From Pelagicoccus sp. SDUM812005 (lineage in GTDB: Bacteria; Verrucomicrobiota; Verrucomicrobiia; Opitutales; Opitutaceae): a stretch of 64,000 bases of DNA. The notes below the pieces were generated by a model that was not told where the DNA came from, made no database searches, and worked only from the letters and a program-made list of their open reading frames with translations. A program made the translations under genes and the position numbers. The stretch lies in the NCBI RefSeq assembly GCF_031127875.1, contig NZ_JARXIA010000016.1, forward strand, positions 1 to 64,000, in the 5' to 3' direction. Positions 18,962-27,747 of this stretch are shown here, piece by piece; within the stretch, counting starts at the first letter, position 1, and the number at the start of each line of letters is the position of its first letter.

Positions 18962-19927
18962 ATGAGAATTCTTTCAGGCATCCAGCCTTCGGGCATCCTT
19001 CACGCTGGCAACTACTTTGGCATGATGAAGCCATCGATCGACCTGCAGGAGCAGGGCGAGGCATTCTACTTCATCGCCGACTACCATTCCATGACTTCGC
19101 TGACCGACGCGAAGCTACGTCGGGAGTACACCCAGCGGGTAGCGATCGACTTTTTGGCCTGCGGCTTGGATCCGAAGAAAGCGGTGCTCTTCAAGCAGTC
19201 GGACGTGCCCGAGCACGTGGAGCTCTCGTGGATGCTCTCCACGGTTTGTCCGATGGGCTTGCTGGAGCGTTGCCACAGCTACAAGGACAAGATCGCCAAG
19301 GGCATCACGCCCAACCACGGGCTCTTCGCCTACCCGGTGCTTATGGCGGCGGATATTTTGATCTACGATGCGGACGTGGTTCCGGTCGGGCAGGACCAGA
19401 AGCAGCACGTGGAGGTTACGCGGGACTTGGCCAACAAGTTCAACGACCTCTACGGAGAAACTTTTGTCGTACCCGAACCGCGGATACGCGGCGACGTCGC
19501 CAAGGTGCCCGGCATCGACGGCGGCAAGATGTCCAAGAGCTACAACAATACCATCGACATCTTCGGCGAGGAGAAGGCCATCAAGAAGCGGATCATGAGC
19601 ATCGTGATGGACAGCCGCGGCATGGAGGAGCCCAAGCCCGACGCGGAGGAGAACAACGCGATCCAGATCCTCAAGTTCGTGACGGACGAGGCGACCTACA
19701 ACGAGACGGTGGAACTGCTCAAGGCCGGCGGCTACGGCTACGGCCACGTGAAGAAGAAGCTTTTCGAGTGCTATTGGGATCACTTCGCGGCTGCCCGCCA
19801 GCGCCGCGAGGAGCTGCTCGCCAACCTCGACTACGTGGACCAGGTGCTGCGCGAAGGCGCGGAGAAGGCTCGCGGAATCGCTTCCGTGGTGAACAAGCGG
19901 GCCCGCGTGGCCTGCGGCCTCGAGTAG
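18962..19927 (+). CDS. trpS: Tryptophanyl-tRNA synthetase
   Basis: The product is 321 aa, normal for bacterial TrpRS. This class I enzyme charges tRNA-Trp in the cytoplasm. It begins with the family N-terminus RILSGIQPSGILHAGNYFG, which contains the HIGH-like nucleotide-binding motif. It also has DILIYDADVVPVGQDQKQHVE (substrate pocket, spread over about residues 137-157) and the KMSKS loop at 189-193 followed by YNN. It is probably transcribed alone. Confidence 0.97.
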   Translation: MRILSGIQPSGILHAGNYFGMMKPSIDLQEQGEAFYFIADYHSMTSLTDAKLRREYTQRVAIDFLACGLDPKKAVLFKQSDVPEHVELSWMLSTVCPMGLLERCHSYKDKIAKGITPNHGLFAYPVLMAADILIYDADVVPVGQDQKQHVEVTRDLANKFNDLYGETFVVPEPRIRGDVAKVPGIDGGKMSKSYNNTIDIFGEEKAIKKRIMSIVMDSRGMEEPKPDAEENNAIQILKFVTDEATYNETVELLKAGGYGYGHVKKKLFECYWDHFAAARQRREELLANLDYVDQVLREGAEKARGIASVVNKRARVACGLE

Positions 19928-20015
19928 CGGAATTCCCTGCAAAGGGCTGCCGAGCCGCTGCTTAGGCTTGTATTTTGCAGCGCTTGAATTCTCCTTGGCC
20001 TTTCCTCCCTTTCTT

Positions 20016-21140
20016 ATGCCGGACCCAAACAAGATCAGCGTCATGATAGTCGACGATTCGTCGACAGCGCGGCGGATACTCACGGACATCGTCAATCGCG
20101 GGCAAAACATGGAAGTCATCGCCGCGGTCGCGGATCCTTACGAGGCGGTGGCCCAGCTCAAGAGGCAGACGCCGGACGTGATGATCCTCGACGTGCAGAT
20201 GCCGCGCATGGATGGGATCACCTTCCTGAAGAAGCTCATGGTGCAGCATCCGTTGCCGGTGATCATGTGTTCCAGCCTGACGGAAGAAGGCTCGAAGACC
20301 TCCTTCGAATGCCTGGAAAACGGAGCCGTGGAAATCATCGCCAAGCCGCGGGCGGCGACCAAGGAGGTCATGCACGAGCTCGAGCTGCGCATCCATGACG
20401 TCATCCGCTCGGCAGCGGTGGCGCGTTTCCGCTCCCGCTCGGGCGGTCTGGTCTCCAGCCGGACCGAGCAAAAGACTCCTCCGCCAGCTTTCACTCCTCG
20501 GGCCAAGCTTTCGCCGGACGAGGTCATTCCGCAGCCGCGGATGGATGCCTATCGCAATATCCCAGTCACGGCCCAGAAGGTCATCGCGGTGGGCGCTTCG
20601 ACGGGCGGGACGGATGCGATCAAGGTTTTCCTCGAAAAGATGCCGCCCAATTGCCCGGGCATCGTCATCGTCCAGCACATGCCGGAAGGCTTTACGGCAT
20701 CCTTCGCCAATCGCCTGAACGCCACCTGCAACGTGCGCGTGAAGGAGGCCCGCAACGGGGACCTGGTGGAGCCGGGGCTGGCGCTGGTGGCCCCCGGTTC
20801 GCATCACATGACCCTGCGACGCGCCGGCAACCGCTACACGGTGGAGGTCAAGGACGGGCCGCTGGTGAGCCGGCATCGCCCCTCGGTGGACGTGCTTTTT
20901 CGCTCCGTTGCCTTGAACGCGGGGCGCAACGCGGTGGGCGTGATCCTGACCGGCATGGGCGACGACGGAGCGCTTTGCATGAAGGAGTTGCGCGATTCCG
21001 GCGCCTATAATTTCGCTCAGGACCGCGATTCCTGCGTGGTCTTCGGCATGCCGAACGAGGCCATCAAGCACGGCGGCGTGCACGAAACGCTGCCGCTGGA
21101 AAAGATCGGCCCCCGAGCTCTCGCCAAGACCTTGGCCTAG
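20016..21140 (+). CDS. cheB: Chemotaxis methylesterase CheB (protein-glutamate methylesterase/glutamine deamidase)
   Basis: The product is 374 aa from the ATG at 20016 (MPDPNKISVMIVDDSSTARR). The N-terminal receiver domain (about 5-125) has the phosphorylated Asp in ILDVQMPRMDG. A linker of about 60 residues leads to the methylesterase domain, with the catalytic Ser at 195 (GASTGGTDAI), the catalytic His in VQHMPEGF, and Asp in ILTGMGDDG. CheB removes methyl groups from chemoreceptors to adapt the signal. No cheR, cheA or receptor gene is nearby, so it is an orphan here and may serve a distant cluster. The upstream extension to 19968 is not family-like. Confidence 0.95.
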   Translation: MPDPNKISVMIVDDSSTARRILTDIVNRGQNMEVIAAVADPYEAVAQLKRQTPDVMILDVQMPRMDGITFLKKLMVQHPLPVIMCSSLTEEGSKTSFECLENGAVEIIAKPRAATKEVMHELELRIHDVIRSAAVARFRSRSGGLVSSRTEQKTPPPAFTPRAKLSPDEVIPQPRMDAYRNIPVTAQKVIAVGASTGGTDAIKVFLEKMPPNCPGIVIVQHMPEGFTASFANRLNATCNVRVKEARNGDLVEPGLALVAPGSHHMTLRRAGNRYTVEVKDGPLVSRHRPSVDVLFRSVALNAGRNAVGVILTGMGDDGALCMKELRDSGAYNFAQDRDSCVVFGMPNEAIKHGGVHETLPLEKIGPRALAKTLA

Positions 21141-21314
21141 GGGCCCGTAGCGCGGAGCTTTCACGTCCGCAATAGCCTTGGCGAAGGCGGAAGCCCGCGA
21201 CCGCGCCGCAAGATCCCAATCAAAGGTCACCGGATGCCAAAGCGCCGCGCCGCGAAAGCAAGCGCAAGGGGTGACGGCGAGCCTGCGGAAGTGATAGGAA
21301 AGCAAGAAAGTCCA

Positions 21315-21863
21315 ATGATCCCAACTCCCACCCAGCTATCGTCCCGCCCCGAGCAAGGCTTCACCTTGCTGGAGCTCATGGTGGTGGCAGCGATCATCGC
21401 GATTTTGGTGAGCATCGGGAGCGTTACCTTTTTCAGCCAGCGGGGCGAAGCGAAGAAGGACCGAGCCCGAGCGGATCTGCAGGTAATCCAGCAAGGGCTG
21501 GAAGCTTACCGGGCGAGGTTCGGCGACTACCCGAGGTATCCGGACAACTTTCCGGCTGGAATTGCCTCGGAGGAAGCCTACCTGCTCAACGCCCTCTGCG
21601 GCCAGATCGGGCCGGCAGGGCATAAGATCAGCGGGAGCGGTATACCGGTAATGTTGAATACATCCTTGTTGAGCTATTCAAATCCAGGCTTGCCGTTCTC
21701 CGGTCTGCAGGAGAACGCCATCGTCGACCCGTGGGGGAAGACTTACGAATATGACGACGAGCCGAAAAACGCGGACGATGAATTGCTTTTTGGATACATC
21801 CTGCGCTCGGCCGGACCGGACGGAGAGTTTAACACGGAGGAGGACAACATCGTCGCCCAATGA
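21315..21863 (+). CDS. Type II secretion-like pseudopilin, GspG type
   Basis: From the ATG at 21315 (MIPTPTQLSS) the product is 182 aa. A short basic leader ends in G, followed by the class III prepilin signature FTLLELMVVAAIIAIL with Glu at position +5. A helix (KKDRARADLQVIQQGLEAYRARFGDYP, spread over the next 40 residues) follows, as in GspG. The C-terminal region has acidic loops (PDGEFNTEEDN) in the place of the GspG calcium site. It starts a tightly packed operon of at least six genes. A prepilin peptidase, ATPase and secretin are not in the window. Confidence 0.88.
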   Translation: MIPTPTQLSSRPEQGFTLLELMVVAAIIAILVSIGSVTFFSQRGEAKKDRARADLQVIQQGLEAYRARFGDYPRYPDNFPAGIASEEAYLLNALCGQIGPAGHKISGSGIPVMLNTSLLSYSNPGLPFSGLQENAIVDPWGKTYEYDDEPKNADDELLFGYILRSAGPDGEFNTEEDNIVAQ

Positions 21864-22651
21864 ACGGCCGAAGCAAGCAGGCGCGGCGATTGTTTTTGCC
21901 GCGAGTTCGAACCAAGGCTGGCTTCACGCTTATCGAGTTGCTGGTGACCCTGGCGGTGATCAGCACGTTGGTGGGAGTCGGCTTTTATTCGATCGCCCGC
22001 GGGACCAACGAACGCGCTTTGGAGAGAGGGGCGGACGTGCTGCACTCGATGATTCGGGTGGCCCGTACGCAAGCCATCACCAATGGGGTGCACGCCCGCT
22101 TGATTATCAATGCCGATGCGAGCGATCCCGAATTCTACCTGCGGCGCATCGGCGTCGTCTTGGAGGGAGATGGGGAGGTGACGATTGATTCGGAAGATCA
22201 CTATACGGTGCAGGCAGTCGAGCGGGGAGCTTTGCTGCCGGAGGGCATCTATATCGTTCCCCAGGGAAGCGGCGCCTTGGTGGGGAGCGGTTTCCCTCGC
22301 AGTATCTATCGCCAGGTGAATGGTGACACTTCGGACGATACGGCGGTTTATTCGTTCGAGTATCCGATGAAGGAGGCGGTGCCGGTAAACGTTTCGGGAA
22401 CGCCAGACTGGATCTGTATCCAATTCGCGCCTAATGGGCGTTTGTCCTCCGCTACGCCTGGGGGCGGGGGCTTGGTTCCCCGCTCCAACCAATTGATCCT
22501 CGCTCGCGGGCATTGGTCGGGCGGGAAGGTGGACTTTCGAAACGCGGAGCGGTTTTTGGGGATCGCCTTCAAGTTGAGTGGAGCGAGTTTCGCTTCCGAG
22601 GATTCCGCTCTTTTCGAGCTCGAGAAGGAAGAAGCGGAGGCAGGGGATTAG
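21860..22651 (+). CDS. Pseudopilin, GspH/FimT-like (Verru_Chthon cassette protein D-like)
   Basis: The product is 263 aa and overlaps the previous gene by 4 nt. A basic leader (about 21 aa) is followed by the prepilin signature GFTLIELLVTLAVISTLVG. The region after it (ALERGADVLHSMIRVARTQAITNGVHARLI) matches the GspH pattern of a helix leading into a beta domain. I assign it by position and layout to the D protein of the four-gene Verru_Chthon cassette described in Verrucomicrobia; this is from memory of the family, not from a search. Confidence 0.8.
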   Translation: MNGRSKQARRLFLPRVRTKAGFTLIELLVTLAVISTLVGVGFYSIARGTNERALERGADVLHSMIRVARTQAITNGVHARLIINADASDPEFYLRRIGVVLEGDGEVTIDSEDHYTVQAVERGALLPEGIYIVPQGSGALVGSGFPRSIYRQVNGDTSDDTAVYSFEYPMKEAVPVNVSGTPDWICIQFAPNGRLSSATPGGGGLVPRSNQLILARGHWSGGKVDFRNAERFLGIAFKLSGASFASEDSALFELEKEEAEAGD

Positions 22652-22652
22652 G

Positions 22653-23135
22653 ATGGTTCTTGCTACAACAGGCTGTGGTCGGACGCGGAAACGGCGTCGC
22701 GCGTTTTCCTTGCTGGAGGTGGTGGTCGCTCTGGCGATGCTCGCTTTGATCGCGATTCCTGCGGTGGGGCTTGCGACCATGGCGGTATCCGGAAGCAAGG
22801 ACCAGATGACGGCGGGACAGGCCTCTGAATTGAAGGGGCGCATCGATACGGCCCTCCGGGCTCATGCGTCGATAGACGTTATGGCGGATACCTACGATGT
22901 CAGCGGCGCGGGTAAGGTCTTTTGGGGTAGTCGGGACCTGATGTATATCGAGGCTCAAGACAGCGAGACGGAAGCTAACGATAAGTACTACAAGGTTGTC
23001 CTGCGGGAGCCGGAAGGCTATTCCTATTCGGACGGAGATGCCTGTCGCGTCTTCGTGTACGAGGTGACCTGGCCGGAGAACACTCAGGAAACCAAGCGAA
23101 ACCAGCTCTTTTTTCCCGCTGTATTCAGAAAATGA
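22653..23135 (+). CDS. Pseudopilin, GspI-like (Verru_Chthon cassette protein B-like)
   Basis: From the ATG at 22653 (1 nt after the previous stop) the product is 160 aa. A strongly basic leader (RTRKRRR) is followed by AFSLLEVVVALAMLALIAIPAVGLA, a prepilin signal where Ala replaces the usual Gly before the cleavage site. A compact soluble domain follows. The SLLEVVVALA core is typical of minor pseudopilins of the GspI group. The open frame extends upstream to 22578, but that overlaps the preceding gene and lacks family sense. Confidence 0.8.
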   Translation: MVLATTGCGRTRKRRRAFSLLEVVVALAMLALIAIPAVGLATMAVSGSKDQMTAGQASELKGRIDTALRAHASIDVMADTYDVSGAGKVFWGSRDLMYIEAQDSETEANDKYYKVVLREPEGYSYSDGDACRVFVYEVTWPENTQETKRNQLFFPAVFRK

Positions 23136-24082
23136 GACTTCGCGGCATTAGAAGAGGGTTTACCTTGGTAGAGCTTATCGTCTCGCTGGCGATCACTGCG
23201 ATCATCGCATTGTTCGTCTTTCAGTTCGCTACCAATCTCGCCAAGATCTGGCGAACGACTGAGGCGGGCGTGAGTACGGAGCTGGACGCTCAAATCGCTC
23301 TCGACCAGATTGCCCGCGATATAGAGTCCGCCATTTTCCAGGAGCGGAAGGGGGCGGACGAGGCCGAGCAAGAGATTGGTTTGCCTATGCTGGCCGCTAC
23401 AGCCTTGGGTGATGGCGACGTCAGCCAATCCAAGCGCTGGGTCGGCAAGGATAATTCGAAGCGTCCCGCGAGCTGGCATTTCGATCCTGCGGCGCACCGC
23501 TATGGCTGGGCAGGCACGTGGCTGCGTTTCTTTACGGCGGCTCCCAGTTTTAACGCGGTTGGCTATCAAATCATTCGCCGGACTCCCTTCGGAGATTCGA
23601 CGGAACCGCGCTACCTGCTGCATCGCACCGTGATCCGCCATGATAATACTGTGAACGGGGGATTTGATATAAGCGCCAACGGATTCAAGGATGGAAATAC
23701 GACGAATGGGCTTTTGAGTCCGCGCCTAGATGGGGTGCTGCTAGAGGATGTTATCGATTTTGGAGTTCGCTTTTATATCTATGACGACGATATGGATGCT
23801 ACCGATGATACGCCGGCGGGGCTGAGGCTGATTTTCCCTGCGGATGATAATGGGAATCTGAGCGCCACGGATACGGAGCACCTTGCGATGTATCATTCGG
23901 AGGGTGACTATGATTCCCGCTATCCGGAGCTGGTTGAGGTCTTTTTGCGGGTCTTGGATGACGTGGGAGCGGACAAGCTGCTGGCCCTCGAAGAAGGGAC
24001 TTCGACGGAAACCTACGAAGGAATTGTGGAGCAGCACGGACACTTGTACCGAAGGATGGTGAGGCTGCCGGGACGTTTTTAG
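23132..24082 (+). CDS. Pseudopilin, GspJ-like (Verru_Chthon cassette protein C-like)
   Basis: The product is 316 aa and overlaps the previous gene by 4 nt. The leader MRLRGIRRG is followed by the signature FTLVELIVSLAITAIIALFVFQF, then by the helix of minor pseudopilins (TELDAQIALDQIARDIESAIFQ). The soluble domain contains acidic, calcium-site-like stretches (YDDDMDATDDT). GspJ-like proteins cap the pseudopilus tip together with GspI and GspK. Assignment to cassette protein C rests on gene order and layout. Confidence 0.82.
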   Translation: MRLRGIRRGFTLVELIVSLAITAIIALFVFQFATNLAKIWRTTEAGVSTELDAQIALDQIARDIESAIFQERKGADEAEQEIGLPMLAATALGDGDVSQSKRWVGKDNSKRPASWHFDPAAHRYGWAGTWLRFFTAAPSFNAVGYQIIRRTPFGDSTEPRYLLHRTVIRHDNTVNGGFDISANGFKDGNTTNGLLSPRLDGVLLEDVIDFGVRFYIYDDDMDATDDTPAGLRLIFPADDNGNLSATDTEHLAMYHSEGDYDSRYPELVEVFLRVLDDVGADKLLALEEGTSTETYEGIVEQHGHLYRRMVRLPGRF

Positions 24083-24085
24083 CGG

Positions 24086-26944
24086 ATGAGGACGAAACGA
24101 AAAGGATTCGCAATTGTATTGGTGGCAGCGCTCGCGGGCTTGATCTTCCTGCTCGGGGCGACGCTGGTGGTGCTGGCGCGGCTGCAGTCCGCATCGGCTA
24201 ACTACGACCAGCGGGTACGCCTCGCCCGCGAGCACGCCCGCGCCGCTCTGGACATGGCCGTGGCCGATTTGCAGGACAAGCTCGGCAAGGACATCGCGGT
24301 GTCCTTCACGGCGGATACGCAAAGCGCGGCCTTGGCGGAGGATTTCAAGGATGAACGGGTGGGGGCAGTTCGGGAACCGTATTGGACGGGAGCCAGCGAT
24401 GGGAATACTACCAGTTGGTTGGTAACTCAGGCTCTAAACGGGACTACTGCGCTCCCTACCGGAGCTGCGCCGAGCGACGAAGTTGAGCTGCTGGGAGAAG
24501 GAACGGTGGGCGCAAACGATTTGCTGAGGGTCAAGGTTCCAACGGAAGCGATCTCGATGAAGGGAGTGGATGGTTTTGCGGCGGATTCGGCACGCACCAT
24601 CGGAAACTACGCTTACTGGGTCGGAGACCTCGGCGTGAAGGCCAGCTACGCTTGGTACGACCAGATCGATTCGGTTTCGCATGAGCCGTACGTTATCGCC
24701 GAGGATGAAGGCGAAGAGATTTATTTTGCTCAAAATCGGCTTCGCCAAGCTACAATCTCTAAACCGGGGTTACGAGAAAACCAGAACCCGGAACCAGGGT
24801 CTCCTTCATGGGAGGACGTCGTAGATAGTGATGATCCAGTCAATTCAGCAAGAATTGATTCTTTTGTTAACGATTTCCAGTTTAGGCATAGATTCGGTGG
24901 ATCAGGAACAGATGAACGATTCTTGGTAGGTCTAGATTCGAGTGATGCTGAATACTATTTTCACGACTTTACTGCACTTAGCAAAGGGATGATGGTGAAT
25001 AGCTCGCTCGGTGGGTTTAGGTTAGATCTTTCGTTGCTGGAACCTGCTTCGGACGCTATATATATACAAGCTTACAAGGCGTATTCCAATTTCTATGCCG
25101 CGGAGTTAGCCTCTTATGAAGATTTTGACGCCTACACCTACCGCCTAAGAGGATCGAGTTTAGGGGTTTTGCCGGTTTTGCCAGCTATATCGCAATTCAA
25201 TTTGAATTACTCTATTAGTTTTTCGTCGGTAATTGCTGGACCTTCAGAATTGTCGATCTCAGTTGAAGCGACATTGGAGCTATGGAATCCCTACGCTAGC
25301 GCTATTGAGTTCGGCGAGGGAGAGTTGGAAATAATCGTCGATGGGCTTCCAGAAGTGCTAGCAATCTGGCTCAATGATGGAAACTCTGAAGGAGGTCCTG
25401 ATTTCGTTTTAAAGGATGGGAACCTGCCTTCCGCTTTGACCTTTAAAATTAGCTCTATTTCAAATGGGTCCAAGCGAATGAGGGCAGGGCAGATTGTCCT
25501 ATTGTCGGGGCCATTGGGAGATGGTAGCGGTGGAGTGGTATACGAATTAAAGTCAGGAGGGACTGGTTTGACGCGCGGAATTGTTTATTCATCAACAGTA
25601 GAGTTAGTTGCGCCTTTAACTCATTTTTATGCTAAATCGGGTTTGGTGGAGGACCCAAGTACTATTGGTATCAATGTAAAGTTAAGGGATGGGGGGACTG
25701 ATTTGTTAACCTATAATCCTCAAGGATTCTCGCTTTCGAAGACTCTATTCGAGAATCCTATGGCAGTGACGCCACCTCGTTTCGGATTCAGTTGGGAGTT
25801 TAAAGATTTATCTTTCCCAATTGTCGACACGACGCAACTTTTCAATCCGTCTTTAGGTTCATCGGTATTGAATGCTTGGGAGCCTAATGCCGCAGCTGAG
25901 GTCAATGTTGACCCAGTATTCCCTACGTCGGGATCGGCACTTTTCGGTGCAGCGGCTACGGTTGACGCTTCTGAATCTGACTTTCCATTGATAAAACTTC
26001 CCAAGCAGGCGTTTACGAATGTCGGACAACTGAGTGTGGCGACAGGAGTACGTCGTGACCCAGTGGTTCCGAGCATTGGCGAGGCTGACGTGTCAACTAA
26101 CCAAAATCGCTTTTTCGACCAATACTATTTTTCTGGTATTCCAAAAGGAATTACAAATTGGAAATTTGGCGATAGCCTACCCAATGCAATTTATAAACCT
26201 CGTGCTGGCATTTCAGGTTTCTCCACGGACTCTGGCGAAGAAATTTTTGTCCATGGGTTGTTTAATGTGCACTCTACGTCGGTTGATTCATGGGCTGCGC
26301 TTTTGAGAGGTGCACCGGTCGAAAAGCATCCCTACTGGAAGGATATTCTTCCGAATGATACCTACTTGTTTATGAATCATCCCTTGGGTGGGGAGGACAT
26401 AAACGTCGTGGTGGATGAAGCCTCCGCGCCGGATGTCGATTCTTTAGATGCGATACGTTTAAGTCTTAAGAAGAACGCTTTCGCCTTAAGCGAGGAGCAG
26501 GTGGACGCTTTGGCCGAGTTGATTGTAGAGAAGATTCGAGGACGCGTAGGTGACGATCCAGTAAACCCTTTCGATTCGCTGGAGGAGTTCGTTAACTCCG
26601 GAGTGCTGCAGGATGCGATCGATGCGCTTGATGAGCACGTGGATCCGTCGTTGCGTATCAATCCTTCTTGGGTGATTGCGGGGACGCCGGCGGAGTTTCG
26701 GCAGTCGACGATCTTGAACCTGATTTCGGGGATCCTTTCGGTGCGTAGCGACACCTTTCTGGTGCGGGCCTATGGGGATGCGGTGGATCCGGCCGATCCG
26801 AGCAAGGTCTGGGCTCGGGCCTATTGCGAGGCGATCGTGCAGCGGACCCACGAGGAGTATAATGGTCCGGCTGCGTCTCTAGCGGATACTGAACGTAAAT
26901 TCGAAGTGGTAGCCTTTCGTTGGCTGTCGCCTGCCGAGATATGA
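24086..26944 (+). CDS. Large pilin-like protein (Verru_Chthon cassette protein A-like), with AT-rich middle
   Basis: The product is 952 aa. It starts MRTKRKGFAIVLVAALAGLIFLL, one N-terminal membrane helix without the usual Glu at +5, as in GspK-like tip proteins. It then has a helical stalk (NYDQRVRLAREHARAALDMAVADLQ). A very large soluble part follows, with many Ser/Asp/Gly-rich beta-type stretches. The last 180 residues are again helical and conserved-looking (VDALAELIVEKIRGRVGDDPVNPFDSLEEF). Codon use changes inside the gene: about 24760-26470 is clearly poorer in GC3 than both ends. The role is presumably the tip or a surface-exposed partner of the pseudopilus. No search was run. Confidence 0.8.
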   Translation: MRTKRKGFAIVLVAALAGLIFLLGATLVVLARLQSASANYDQRVRLAREHARAALDMAVADLQDKLGKDIAVSFTADTQSAALAEDFKDERVGAVREPYWTGASDGNTTSWLVTQALNGTTALPTGAAPSDEVELLGEGTVGANDLLRVKVPTEAISMKGVDGFAADSARTIGNYAYWVGDLGVKASYAWYDQIDSVSHEPYVIAEDEGEEIYFAQNRLRQATISKPGLRENQNPEPGSPSWEDVVDSDDPVNSARIDSFVNDFQFRHRFGGSGTDERFLVGLDSSDAEYYFHDFTALSKGMMVNSSLGGFRLDLSLLEPASDAIYIQAYKAYSNFYAAELASYEDFDAYTYRLRGSSLGVLPVLPAISQFNLNYSISFSSVIAGPSELSISVEATLELWNPYASAIEFGEGELEIIVDGLPEVLAIWLNDGNSEGGPDFVLKDGNLPSALTFKISSISNGSKRMRAGQIVLLSGPLGDGSGGVVYELKSGGTGLTRGIVYSSTVELVAPLTHFYAKSGLVEDPSTIGINVKLRDGGTDLLTYNPQGFSLSKTLFENPMAVTPPRFGFSWEFKDLSFPIVDTTQLFNPSLGSSVLNAWEPNAAAEVNVDPVFPTSGSALFGAAATVDASESDFPLIKLPKQAFTNVGQLSVATGVRRDPVVPSIGEADVSTNQNRFFDQYYFSGIPKGITNWKFGDSLPNAIYKPRAGISGFSTDSGEEIFVHGLFNVHSTSVDSWAALLRGAPVEKHPYWKDILPNDTYLFMNHPLGGEDINVVVDEASAPDVDSLDAIRLSLKKNAFALSEEQVDALAELIVEKIRGRVGDDPVNPFDSLEEFVNSGVLQDAIDALDEHVDPSLRINPSWVIAGTPAEFRQSTILNLISGILSVRSDTFLVRAYGDAVDPADPSKVWARAYCEAIVQRTHEEYNGPAASLADTERKFEVVAFRWLSPAEI

Positions 26945-27633
26945 AAGCCGCGCTGCGTCTCTACTTGTTTTGCTGCTGCGCTTGGGCCAGCGGCGTCTTC
27001 GCCGAGGAGGAAGAGGCTGAGGCGAGCTTTCGCGTGCTTGGCTACGGGAACGGCGATTTTCAAGGCATCTTATTCGAACGGGAGGGGCTGGAGGGGCCGG
27101 AGACGGTGAACTTGGGTTTCGTGCCGGATAGGAAGTCTCGGCCGGTTAAGCTGGCGGAGGCGCCGGGGCGTTTGAGTTTTTTTAAGGAGGAGCTGGATGC
27201 TCGCGGGCGCCGCCAGCGGGTGGACTTGGGCGAGGTGGCTTGGCCGGATGGGGCGGAGCGTGTCTTGCTGGTGTTTTTGGAAAGAGAATCGCTAGGGGAT
27301 TCGCCCCCTGCTTTTGATATCTTGGCCTTGGACGAGTCGCCGGAGGTCTGGGGGCCGCGTTGCGTGCGTTTCCTGAACCTGACCGGGGTTCCGTTGGACG
27401 CTAGGATGCAGCGTTTCGCTTTCGCTTTGGAGGAGGGGCCGAGCGACATTCTGTGTTTCGAGGGAGAGTACTCCGTCCCCATGACCTTGGAGCTTTCGCT
27501 GCCTTGGCGAGGCAGGCGGGAGATCGTCTACTCGGCCCGTTTCGTGGCGGACCAGTATTCGCCGAAGCTGCTGGTGGTGAAGCCTCCGCGTAGCGCGGGC
27601 TCGTTCAAGGTCGAGGTGGAGACGATCTGGTAA
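26941..27633 (+). CDS. Secreted protein of unknown function, last gene of the pseudopilin operon
   Basis: From the ATG at 26941, which overlaps the upstream stop by 4 nt, the product is 230 aa. Residues 1-21 (MKAALRLYLFCCCAWASGVFA) form a signal peptide with an unusual CCC run. The rest is a beta-rich soluble protein without a domain I recognise. The overlap and the operon suggest an accessory role for the pseudopilus, such as an export substrate or periplasmic chaperone; that is inference. Confidence 0.75.
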   Translation: MKAALRLYLFCCCAWASGVFAEEEEAEASFRVLGYGNGDFQGILFEREGLEGPETVNLGFVPDRKSRPVKLAEAPGRLSFFKEELDARGRRQRVDLGEVAWPDGAERVLLVFLERESLGDSPPAFDILALDESPEVWGPRCVRFLNLTGVPLDARMQRFAFALEEGPSDILCFEGEYSVPMTLELSLPWRGRREIVYSARFVADQYSPKLLVVKPPRSAGSFKVEVETIW

Positions 27634-27747
27634 AAAGTTGGGAAAAGCGGCGCTTTCTGCGTCTTCGGGCTGCATGGGGAAGCGCCTTAGTCCGATAGAG
27701 GAAGAGCTCTAGGCTAAGGGTTAAGCTAGCTTAGCGTCACTCTCTCG

